5,049 nucleotides of DNA, taken from an uncultured Alphaproteobacteria bacterium (GTDB taxonomy: Bacteria; Pseudomonadota; Alphaproteobacteria; Caulobacterales; Parvularculaceae). Under the pieces are notes generated by a model. That model saw only the letters and a program-made list of their open reading frames with translations, did no database searches and had not been told where the DNA came from. The stretch's first letter is position 1; each line of letters begins with the position of its first letter. Shown one piece after another: positions 1-5,049 of the stretch. The position numbers and the translations under genes are program-made. Location: contig CALKYG010000129.1 of the NCBI GenBank assembly GCA_938003575.1, positions 1 through 5,049 of the forward strand, written 5' to 3'.

Positions 1-540
1 GTTCGGAAACGCCGCGGGAAGGACAATCGGCTCTTCCCCTTCTCCGTCATAGGTGCTTCTGAAATCAACAGCGTCGTCGTCGATGCCTTCAAGCAAAAGC
101 GCAGCCGCCTCCGTAAGGCGGCTTTCGGTGTAGCGCATGGCGGCGGCATTATCGCCGTCGATATTGCCGAAATTCCCCTGCCCGTCGATGAGAGGCACGC
201 GAACGGAGAAATCCTGCACAAGACGGACCATCGCGTCATAGATCGCCTGGTCGCCGTGCGGGTGATAATTGCCCATCACTTCGCCGACGACCTTAGCGGA
301 TTTCTTGAACCCGCCCTTCGGATTGAGCCGCATCTGGCGCATTGCAAAAAGAATGCGGCGATGAACCGGCTTCAGCCCGTCGCGAACGTCAGGCAGCGCG
401 CGCGCAGTGATTGTCGAGAGCGCATAGGCGAGGTAGCGCCGCGACAGCGCCTCGTCGAACGGCTCCAGGAAAATCTCTTCGGGTCTCGGCGGCCGATTGG
501 GATCATTCGGGCCGCCCTTGCGGGTCTTGGTCTTTGTCAT
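1..540 (-). CDS. parC: DNA topoisomerase IV subunit A (ParC), N-terminal 180 codons, truncated by window edge
   Basis: This is the breakage-reunion subunit of topoisomerase IV, which with ParE decatenates daughter chromosomes in the cytoplasm. The reading frame is open from the ATG at 540 to the window edge with no stop, so about three quarters of the usual roughly 750-residue protein lies outside. Visible residues include a basic, proline-rich leader (1-20), [20 protein letters not shown] (40-59), the helix-turn segment [17 protein letters not shown] (91-107), [12 protein letters not shown] (119-130) and [10 protein letters not shown] (133-142). Tyr137 is the expected catalytic tyrosine that bonds covalently to DNA. 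ParC rather than GyrA is inferred from the [20 protein letters not shown] opening and from the neighbouring recO. The residue aligned with E. coli ParC Ser80 is Gln98, and Asp102 aligns with Glu84. The start follows a methyltransferase stop by 39 bp, and no good Shine-Dalgarno sequence is visible before it; no alternative in-frame start occurs in the gap. Confidence 0.95.
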   Translation of the reverse strand, partial: MTKTKTRKGGPNDPNRPPRPEEIFLEPFDEALSRRYLAYALSTITARALPDVRDGLKPVHRRILFAMRQMRLNPKGGFKKSAKVVGEVMGNYHPHGDQAIYDAMVRLVQDFSVRVPLIDGQGNFGNIDGDNAAAMRYTESRLTEAAALLLEGIDDDAVDFRSTYDGEGEEPIVLPAAFPN

Positions 541-579
541 GGGCGGGAAATAGCAGAGTCTGGCGCCGAGGCCAGCGCC

Positions 580-1428
580 CTATATCCCCAACTCGGCGAG
601 ACCGGGCGCGCCTTTCGGCCGGGCGAGGTGAAATTCGGCGAAATATTCTCCTTCGGCTTCAAGCCCCGCGGGATCAAGGTCCAGCGCCTCGACCGCCGCA
701 ATGGCCCCTGCCGCCTCTTCCGCGTCGCGAAACCGCCGCTGCGGGAAATGCCGCCCCTCCAGCTTTTCAGTCGTCAGACCGAAGCCCCTCAATTCCTCCG
801 CAATCGTGTCGAACGGAAACTGCCGCAGCGAAAACGCGGCGACCCAGGGAGGAGACCCGTCAACAGCGTCGATGATCCGCGAAAATGTCCGCTCGGTCAC
901 ATAGCCGACCGCGCCGGTTGTGATGATGAGATCGGCGTTCGCGACCGCGGCGGCGGCATCTTCGCTCAACGGATCGCTCTCAAGATTGGCGACGACCGCC
1001 TCTTCGATCAGTCCGACCGCCTTGGCGTATCCCGCCGCCTTGTCGGCGATATCGACGCCGGTGAATGCGGCGTTGACTGTCTTCTCCGCTTCCCTGAAAA
1101 ACGCGGCGTCGTCGGCGATCAGATCCGCGACCGGTTCCGATTTCAGGCCGGATGCATCGTAACGCGCCGCCAGATCCGAAAATTCGAGATCGTACTGAAT
1201 GAGCGCGGCGTTGACGCCGTAGGAACAGCCGATATCGACAATGTTCAGGCGATCCCGGCCGATCGCCTTCATCACTTTTCGAAAGATCGGGCGCGCCTCC
1301 GTCGGGATCCGGTAATCGAGAGCGCCGAGCGTGCGGTAATAGCGTCGCGGATCGGGCAGATTGTAGATCTCATCGAAATTCGCCTTTGCGTCGTTGGCTG
1401 ACTCAAAAATGTCCGCGATAGGCTCCAT
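580..1428 (-). CDS. Class I SAM-dependent methyltransferase, substrate unknown (282 aa)
   Basis: A probable cytoplasmic methyltransferase with a Rossmann-type SAM-binding fold; its substrate is unknown. The glycine-rich SAM motif is at residues 63-71 (IVDIGCSYG). An acidic residue that may end strand 2 is Asp126 in FTGVDIADK, a further acidic segment is VVANLESDPL (145-154), and a strand-4-like segment is ADLIITTGAVGYV (165-177). About 50 residues separate motif I from the Asp126 strand, more than the usual spacing of about 20, which points to an insert containing the LEFSDLAARY segment. The N-terminus (DDAKANFDEIYN-like, residues 12-23, then a PDPRRYYRTLGALDYRIP stretch) precedes the fold. 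The start ATG at 1428 is chosen because the frame upstream runs through the 3' end of recO with no further ATG near, and because a GGAG sits about 11 bp before it. It lies between recO and parC on the same strand. I recognise the fold but not a characterised relative; RNA, protein or small-molecule methylation are all possible. Confidence 0.82.
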   Translation of the reverse strand: MEPIADIFESANDAKANFDEIYNLPDPRRYYRTLGALDYRIPTEARPIFRKVMKAIGRDRLNIVDIGCSYGVNAALIQYDLEFSDLAARYDASGLKSEPVADLIADDAAFFREAEKTVNAAFTGVDIADKAAGYAKAVGLIEEAVVANLESDPLSEDAAAAVANADLIITTGAVGYVTERTFSRIIDAVDGSPPWVAAFSLRQFPFDTIAEELRGFGLTTEKLEGRHFPQRRFRDAEEAAGAIAAVEALDLDPAGLEAEGEYFAEFHLARPKGAPGLAELGI

Positions 1429-1476
1429 GGTGCGGGCCGCTCCGTTCTGCGTGTCGATGTTCGCTTGTTCGCCCGA

Positions 1477-1505
1477 ATGATAGAGGGAATGGCCGGCAAA
1501 TGCAA
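1477..1505 (-). promoter_or_regulatory. Candidate sigma-70-like promoter for the methyltransferase-parC unit
   Basis: Read on the minus strand, TTGCAT (1505-1500) is followed after exactly 17 bp by TATCAT (1482-1477). The -10 hexamer matches the consensus at five of six positions; the -35 matches at three (TTG). The predicted transcription start near 1470 would give a leader of about 40 nt before the methyltransferase ATG at 1428. The site lies in the only AT-richer patch of the 88-bp gap after recO. This is pattern matching only; alphaproteobacterial promoters often deviate from this consensus. Confidence 0.4.
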
Positions 1506-1524
1506 AAAAGCCCAATTTACAGGC
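1504..1524 (-). terminator. Weak intrinsic-terminator-like element at the recO 3' end
   Basis: On the minus strand the recO stop codon lies in the loop of a small hairpin, GCCT (1524-1521) pairing with GGGC (1513-1510) with one G-T wobble, followed directly by six T residues (1509-1504). The stem is only 4 bp, so termination would be weak at best. The T-run overlaps the -35 hexamer of the candidate promoter. Confidence 0.2.
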
Positions 1525-2242
1525 GTTCGCGCAGGAGTTCGACAACCCGCTTGCGCGCTTCGGGAAGCTCCCTGCCGGCGAGATGGAGGATGCGGGTTTC
1601 GATAAAATGCCCGGTCGTCCTGAGGCCGTCGAGCGCGTCGGCAAGGCCCGCTTCCGCTGAAGCCTCACGCAGGAAGGCGGGAAGCGGCAGCAATCGGTCC
1701 CTATAGGGCTCGCCGGCGTCGGCCGACACCGCACAGGCCGATTTCGGCGACACGTATTTGAGATTCTCCCTTGCGCCCGTCGCGGCGCAGCGATCGAGCG
1801 TCAAGCCGAAACCGAGCTCGGCCAGAAGGCCGAGCTCCCAGCGCGCCGTCAGCGCCGGCCAGACATCAATGTCTGCAAGATGATCAAGAAGGATGCGCAT
1901 CGTATGGTATGCGCGCGCATGCGCCTCGCGTTCGGGCAGGACCGCCGCGGCGACGGCGCACGCCGCCGTCAGACCGGCGAGCGACAGGCGATCCTGCATC
2001 AGTTCGCCGGCGCGAGCATGGGTAAGTTCCAGCGTGAAATGGCCGAGACTTTCGTTAAGCCGCCCTTTCCACGATGCGCGGACGGCGTTCCCGGGCTGCA
2101 GAATAGGCCGCTGCGTTCTTCCCTGTCCGCCGTAAACGAGCCCGGCCCATTTGCCGTGATGAGGCGTGAAAATCTCCGCCACCGCCGCCGTCTCACCATG
2201 CGCGCGCGCAGAAAGGACAATGCCGTCGTCGACGAATTCCAT
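1517..2242 (-). CDS. recO: DNA repair protein RecO (241 aa)
   Basis: RecO works in the RecFOR pathway: it binds single-stranded DNA and SSB, anneals strands and with RecR helps load RecA at gaps. The length of 241 residues is normal for the family. The N-terminal OB-fold begins MEFVDDGIVLSARAHGE and continues through FTPHHGKWAGLVYGG (25-39) and LGHFTLEL (66-73). The helical domain follows, with ELGFGLTLDRCAATG (142-156), YVSPKS (163-168) and a C-terminal helix RKRVVELLRERL. Only Cys152 and Cys170 are present in the region where some RecO proteins have a four-cysteine zinc site, so zinc binding is not expected. The ATG at 2242 is chosen because it begins the conserved N-terminus; the GTG codon directly before it is a possible alternative. 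No strong Shine-Dalgarno is visible. It is followed by a methyltransferase and parC on the same strand. Confidence 0.96.
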   Translation of the reverse strand: MEFVDDGIVLSARAHGETAAVAEIFTPHHGKWAGLVYGGQGRTQRPILQPGNAVRASWKGRLNESLGHFTLELTHARAGELMQDRLSLAGLTAACAVAAAVLPEREAHARAYHTMRILLDHLADIDVWPALTARWELGLLAELGFGLTLDRCAATGARENLKYVSPKSACAVSADAGEPYRDRLLPLPAFLREASAEAGLADALDGLRTTGHFIETRILHLAGRELPEARKRVVELLRERL

Positions 2243-2276
2243 CACGGCGTCGCATAACACGCCGAAGGGTTGCGAC

Positions 2277-2306
2277 CTATTACCCGCCCTGCGGAAAACG
2301 CTGCAA
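2277..2306 (-). promoter_or_regulatory. Weak candidate promoter for recO
   Basis: On the minus strand TTGCAG (2306-2301) and TAATAG (2282-2277) are 18 bp apart, about 35 bp before the recO start. Each hexamer is a partial match only. The site lies in the divergent gap between recO and the plus-strand methyltransferase, where a promoter is needed for each direction. No convincing plus-strand promoter pair was found in the same gap. Confidence 0.2.
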
Positions 2307-2315
2307 CAAGGGCGG
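2284..2315. repeat. 7-bp inverted repeat in the divergent recO/methyltransferase gap
   Basis: CCGCCCT (2284-2290) and AGGGCGG (2309-2315) are perfect inverted copies separated by 18 bp. The spacer also contains a short nested GCG-GAAAA-CGC hairpin at 2291-2301. It lies centrally between the two divergent starts and would overlap the spacer of the candidate recO promoter. It could be an operator or a leader hairpin, but repeats of this size also arise by chance in GC-rich DNA. Confidence 0.3.
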
Positions 2316-2354
2316 CTCGCGGTGCTATTCGGAAATCCGGGAACATCGGTGATC

Positions 2355-2360
2355 AGGGAG
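2355..2360 (+). promoter_or_regulatory. Shine-Dalgarno sequence of the plus-strand methyltransferase
   Basis: AGGGAG lies 6 bp before the ATG at 2367. It is the clearest ribosome binding site in the window and decides the start of this gene against the in-frame upstream ATGs, which lie inside or antisense to recO. Confidence 0.75.
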
Positions 2361-2366
2361 AGCTTC

Positions 2367-3221
2367 ATGACGGCGTCGGACCCCAAGGCGATTCGCGGCG
2401 AGGACTGGGCGGGCGAAATGGGTGAGCGCTGGCTCGCCAATCTCGATCTTTTCGAGGAAATGATCGCGGGGATCGGCGACGCCCTCATCGACGCGGCCGA
2501 ACCCCGGCGCGGCGAAACCGTTCTCGATGTCGGCTGCGGCGGCGGCGCGACGACGATTGCGCTCGCGCGGGCGGTCGGTCCGGAAGGAACCGCCACGGGC
2601 CTTGATATCTCCCATGCGCTGACTGACGCGGCGCTGCGCCGCGCGGCGCTCGGCGGCGTCAGGAATATCGCCATGATCACCGCCGATGCGACGACCGTGA
2701 GCCTGCAGAAGCATGCTTATGATCTTCTGTTCTCGCGTTTCGGCGTCATGTTCTTCGACGATCCGGTCGCCGCCTTTCGAAATCTCAGGCCGTCGTTGAA
2801 GGCGGGCGGGCGCGTTCGCTTCGCGTGCTGGGCGGCGCCCGTTGAAAATCAATGGATCATGACCGTGCTCGGCGTCCTGTCGAAACATATTGAGCTGCCG
2901 CCGCCGGTTCCGCGCGCGCCGGGCCCGTTCGCCTTCGCCGAACCTGATTATGTGCGCCAGATCCTTTCCGACGCCGGCTACGCGCATGTCGCTCTCGTCC
3001 CCTGGCGGGGACGCGTTCTCCTCGGCGGCAAGGGCGCAACCGCGAGATCCGCGGCGGAGTTCGTCATCGGGGCCCTTTCTGTCGGCGAGATCGTGCGCGC
3101 GCAGCCCGCCGAAATTCAGCGCGTCGTACTGAATGATGTCGAGGCGGCCTTTGCGCCCTTCGCCGCCGGCGAGGGCGTCGACTTCGCAGCGGCAGTCTGG
3201 TTCGTCAGCGCAACGCCCTGA
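2367..3221 (+). CDS. Class I SAM-dependent methyltransferase, UbiE/Methyltransf_11-like (284 aa)
   Basis: A probable cytoplasmic small-molecule methyltransferase. The SAM-binding motif is textbook: TVLDVGCGGGATT at residues 51-63. Asp80 in GLDIS ends strand 2 and should hold the SAM ribose hydroxyls; ITADATT (104-110) supplies the adenine-contacting acidic residue; LLFSRFGVMFFDDP (120-133) is the strand-4/motif region typical of UbiE-like enzymes; LKAGGRVRFACW (144-155) is the post-motif loop and strand 5. The C-terminal part (about 160-284) is the variable cap and substrate region and gives no substrate clue. The start at 2367 is set by the AGGGAG site. The gene is divergent from recO and its stop is 3 bp from the stop of the opposing membrane-protein gene. 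Although the domain resembles UbiE/COQ5, the cap is different and a role in quinone synthesis is not supported. Confidence 0.9.
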   Translation: MTASDPKAIRGEDWAGEMGERWLANLDLFEEMIAGIGDALIDAAEPRRGETVLDVGCGGGATTIALARAVGPEGTATGLDISHALTDAALRRAALGGVRNIAMITADATTVSLQKHAYDLLFSRFGVMFFDDPVAAFRNLRPSLKAGGRVRFACWAAPVENQWIMTVLGVLSKHIELPPPVPRAPGPFAFAEPDYVRQILSDAGYAHVALVPWRGRVLLGGKGATARSAAEFVIGALSVGEIVRAQPAEIQRVVLNDVEAAFAPFAAGEGVDFAAAVWFVSATP

Positions 3222-3224
3222 CAC

Positions 3225-4406
3225 TCAGAAATAGGACATCCACCATTTCCTTGATCGCCTTTTGACCCCGGCAAACCATCGGCATGCGGGATAAAGCGTG
3301 ACGACGACCAGCGCCCAGAAGGCGTAAACGCCGGGAAAACCGACGCCGAACCCCGCGGGCGGTTTGAAAAGCAGGAACATCGCATCCGTCAATCCGTAGC
3401 CTTGTGAAAGCGCAAGCGCCGCGCCGGCCAAATGGGCGAGATAGATGTGCAGGATGTAAAAGAACAGGGGGACGCGGCCGAAGAGGACGAGCGCGTCATA
3501 AAGCGCGCCGCGCCATTTTTCAGCATTCGCCAGAACGATCGCCGCCGGTCCGAGCGTCATCATCAGGAACAGAAGCGACGGCGGATATTTCGTCGTGTTG
3601 AAGAACGACATCGCGGACTTCAGGAACGAACCCTGCGCCGTCCATTGCGCCGGATCCCCGTAAAGATTGACGCCGCGCAACAGGAAGAAACCGGCGATCA
3701 GCGCGGCGCCGGCCGCCAGCAGCCGTTTTCTCCTGCGGACGGCGTCAAGGCGGAATATGTCCGCAAAGACAAATCCGAGCGCCATGACGCCGACCCACGG
3801 CACGATCGGATAGGCGATGAACGGCCCCTGAAACGGCGCGCCGATGAAACCCGGCGAATGCAGCAGCATCAAGACCGCATCGCTGACGCCCGAAGCCTGT
3901 GTAAACGGCGGCGGCCCGAAGCCGTCGAAGAGATTATGGCCTACGACGAGCGTAAGACCGAACGCCGCGATCAGAAAGGTCGGCGCCCAGACAAGCGCCG
4001 CCAGAATGATCATGCTGACGCCGATCACCCAGATCACCTGCAGGAATGCGACGCCGAGCGGCGGCGCGAACGTCCAGCCGAAAAACACGACGGTAAGCTC
4101 CAGAAAGATGAGCCATAGGCCGCGGGTGAGCAAAAACATCGAAAGCTCGGCTTGCGACTTTCCCGAATTCCGCTGGAGGCCGGCGCTTGCGCCTGCAAGA
4201 AACACAAACACCGGCGCGCAGAAATTTGTGATCCACCGAGTCAGATAGAGAGCAAGACTGGTCTGTTCCGGATCGAGCGGATCAAAGCGGACATTCGTCG
4301 TGAAATCGCGCACATGGTCGAGCGCCATGATGACAATCACAAGCCCGCGCAGGAAGTCTATCGAGTCAATCCGCGCCTTCTGAGGCGCCGCAATCGAGAG
4401 CGTCAT
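3225..4406 (-). CDS. DUF1624 / HGSNAT-like polytopic membrane protein, putative acyltransferase (393 aa)
   Basis: An inner-membrane protein with roughly ten hydrophobic segments (about 20-32, 60-76, 90-110, 118-138, 142-158, 198-215, 228-244, 276-293, 303-330 and 355-375). It starts IDSIDFLRGLVIVIMALDHV (13-32), followed by RWITNFCAPVFVFLAG (57-72), YPIVPWVGVMALGF (199-212), a FFNTTKYPPSLLFLMMTLGP stretch (268-287) and FGRVPLFFYILHIYLAH (309-325). These are hallmarks of the DUF1624 family, related to heparan-alpha-glucosaminide N-acetyltransferase, in which transmembrane acyl transfer from acyl-CoA is the proposed activity. His31 is a candidate functional residue by position only. The C-terminus is basic (VKRRSRKWWMSYF), probably cytoplasmic. 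An AGGGA lies 11 bp before the ATG at 4406. It follows the P450 gene by 24 bp, so the two are probably co-transcribed and may act on a shared lipid or other metabolite; that is inference. Confidence 0.88.
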   Translation of the reverse strand: MTLSIAAPQKARIDSIDFLRGLVIVIMALDHVRDFTTNVRFDPLDPEQTSLALYLTRWITNFCAPVFVFLAGASAGLQRNSGKSQAELSMFLLTRGLWLIFLELTVVFFGWTFAPPLGVAFLQVIWVIGVSMIILAALVWAPTFLIAAFGLTLVVGHNLFDGFGPPPFTQASGVSDAVLMLLHSPGFIGAPFQGPFIAYPIVPWVGVMALGFVFADIFRLDAVRRRKRLLAAGAALIAGFFLLRGVNLYGDPAQWTAQGSFLKSAMSFFNTTKYPPSLLFLMMTLGPAAIVLANAEKWRGALYDALVLFGRVPLFFYILHIYLAHLAGAALALSQGYGLTDAMFLLFKPPAGFGVGFPGVYAFWALVVVTLYPACRWFAGVKRRSRKWWMSYF

Positions 4407-4430
4407 CGTCCATTTTTTCCCTGGGAAAGA

Positions 4431-5049
4431 TCAGAGGAACTCGACGGTCATCTGGTCGATGTGGCGAATGGCGACATGCCCCTTGATGGTCGGCGGCTTG
4501 CCGATGATCCGCGTCTGCGGCGCGAGCCGCGCAATCGCCGCGATCGATTCCTCCATTTCCGCTCTCGCGAGCGCCTCGCCAAGGCACCGGTGCGCGCCGC
4601 CGCCGAAGGCGATATTCCATCGCGGCAGTCCGGTGCGCCGAATGTCGAACCGGTCTGGGTCAGGGTAAACATCCGGGTCGCGCAGCGCCGCAAGAACGGA
4701 CATCGAGACCGGCTGGCCTGCCGGAATCCTGACGCCGTCAATTTCAAAATCGCGAATCGCAAAGCGCGGCACGGACCCGACCGGCGGATCAAAGCGCAGC
4801 CCCTCTTCAACCGCCGGCTTTTTCCAGCGGTCAGGGTCCTCACAGACGAGCGCCCATTGCTCGGGATGCTGAAGCAATTGCGACAGGACCGACGCGGTCC
4901 CCGTGCGCGTCGTATCCGACCCCGCCAGGATGACGCCGAGCAGCTGCATGCGGATTTCAGCCTCGGACAAGTCGCCCGCGGCCGCTGTCGTTCGCGCGTA
5001 TTGCGTTATGAAATCGTCTCTCGGCGTTTTGCGCCGGTCGTCGAGCAAG
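4431..5049 (-). CDS. Cytochrome P450, C-terminal half, truncated by window edge
   Basis: A bacterial soluble-type P450 mono-oxygenase; about 206 codons are visible and the N-terminal half, including the true start, lies beyond the right edge. The TTG codon at 5048-5046 is internal, not a start. Counting from that codon, the I-helix oxygen-activation motif is AGSDTT (42-47), the K-helix ExxR is EEGLR (Glu82, Arg85), the PxRF-type segment is DPDRF (130-134), and the haem-ligand loop is FGGGAHRCLG (148-157) with Cys155 as the axial thiolate. The protein ends HIDQMTVEFL, normal for class I bacterial enzymes that need a separate ferredoxin and reductase; neither is in the window. All key catalytic residues in the visible part are intact. 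The substrate cannot be told from this half. The gene is immediately upstream of the DUF1624 membrane-protein gene. Confidence 0.95.
   Translation of the reverse strand, partial: LLDDRRKTPRDDFITQYARTTAAAGDLSEAEIRMQLLGVILAGSDTTRTGTASVLSQLLQHPEQWALVCEDPDRWKKPAVEEGLRFDPPVGSVPRFAIRDFEIDGVRIPAGQPVSMSVLAALRDPDVYPDPDRFDIRRTGLPRWNIAFGGGAHRCLGEALARAEMEESIAAIARLAPQTRIIGKPPTIKGHVAIRHIDQMTVEFL

Noticed and set aside
558..579. Hairpin CTGGC-CTCGGC-GCCAG in the methyltransferase-parC gap
   Set aside because: A 5-bp stem with no following T-run, common by chance in GC-rich sequence; it is not a convincing terminator or attenuator.
256..1401. A 381-codon open frame on the plus strand
   Set aside because: It is antisense to parC and the methyltransferase, is rich in Arg and low-complexity GC-driven residues, shows no family motif, and spans the gap between two supported genes. 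It is a shadow frame of high-GC coding DNA.
1429..1734. N-terminal extension of the recO-parC methyltransferase to a start at 1734
   Set aside because: The extra 102 codons overlap the recO 3' end in another frame and have no domain signal; the ATG at 1428 precedes the family-like N-terminus.
2243..2680. N-terminal extension of recO to a start at 2680
   Set aside because: The extension is antisense to the plus-strand methyltransferase and has low-complexity Ser/Arg/Pro content; the conserved RecO N-terminus begins at 2242.
2325..3224. A 299-codon minus-strand frame
   Set aside because: It is fully antisense to the UbiE-like methyltransferase, which has clear motifs and a good ribosome binding site. 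Its composition is Arg/Asp/Gly-rich without recognisable domains.
3432..4118. A 228-codon plus-strand frame, strongly charged
   Set aside because: It is antisense to the DUF1624 gene; the extreme Arg/Glu/Asp content is what the complement of hydrophobic membrane codons produces.
1..5049. A complete novel defence or mobile system
   Set aside because: No nuclease, helicase, toxin-antitoxin pair, reverse transcriptase, integrase, transposase, terminal repeats or CRISPR repeats were seen. The genes are housekeeping or ordinary metabolic families.

Overview
The window looks like chromosomal DNA of a GC-rich alphaproteobacterium. The main reasons are the sequences of recO and parC: the ParC N-terminus uses the [20 protein letters not shown] type of N-terminal motif and a GDQAIYD quinolone-pocket segment, and RecO has the alphaproteobacterial form of its LGFGL..C..TG and YVSPKS segments. 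No finer taxonomic placement can be supported from sequence reading alone.

Layout from left to right: (1) parC, minus strand, runs off the left edge and only its first 180 codons are present. (2) A 282-residue class I SAM-dependent methyltransferase of unknown substrate, minus strand, lies 39 bp upstream of parC. (3) recO, complete, minus strand, lies 88 bp further upstream. (4) A divergent 124-bp intergenic region follows. (5) A second, unrelated SAM-dependent methyltransferase of the UbiE/Methyltransf_11 type lies on the plus strand with a good ribosome binding site. (6) A polytopic DUF1624/HGSNAT-like membrane protein on the minus strand ends only 3 bp from the end of that methyltransferase. 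(7) The C-terminal half of a cytochrome P450, minus strand, runs off the right edge and lies 24 bp upstream of the membrane-protein gene, probably in the same transcript.

Functionally there are two blocks. The left block (recO, methyltransferase, parC) is a housekeeping DNA-maintenance neighbourhood with an extra methyltransferase between the two maintenance genes. That methyltransferase has its own plausible sigma-70-like promoter in the 88-bp gap, so it and parC may be transcribed apart from recO. The right block (P450, DUF1624 membrane protein and the opposing methyltransferase) looks like accessory metabolism: oxidation, a possible membrane acyl transfer and methylation of small molecules. 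Whether these genes share a substrate cannot be decided here.

Every stretch is accounted for: the gaps are at most 124 bp. I saw no tRNA, rRNA, CRISPR array, insertion sequence or integrase. I did not find a clearly novel system; the most unusual points are the gene order around recO, the uncharacterised methyltransferase inserted there, and the P450/DUF1624 pair.
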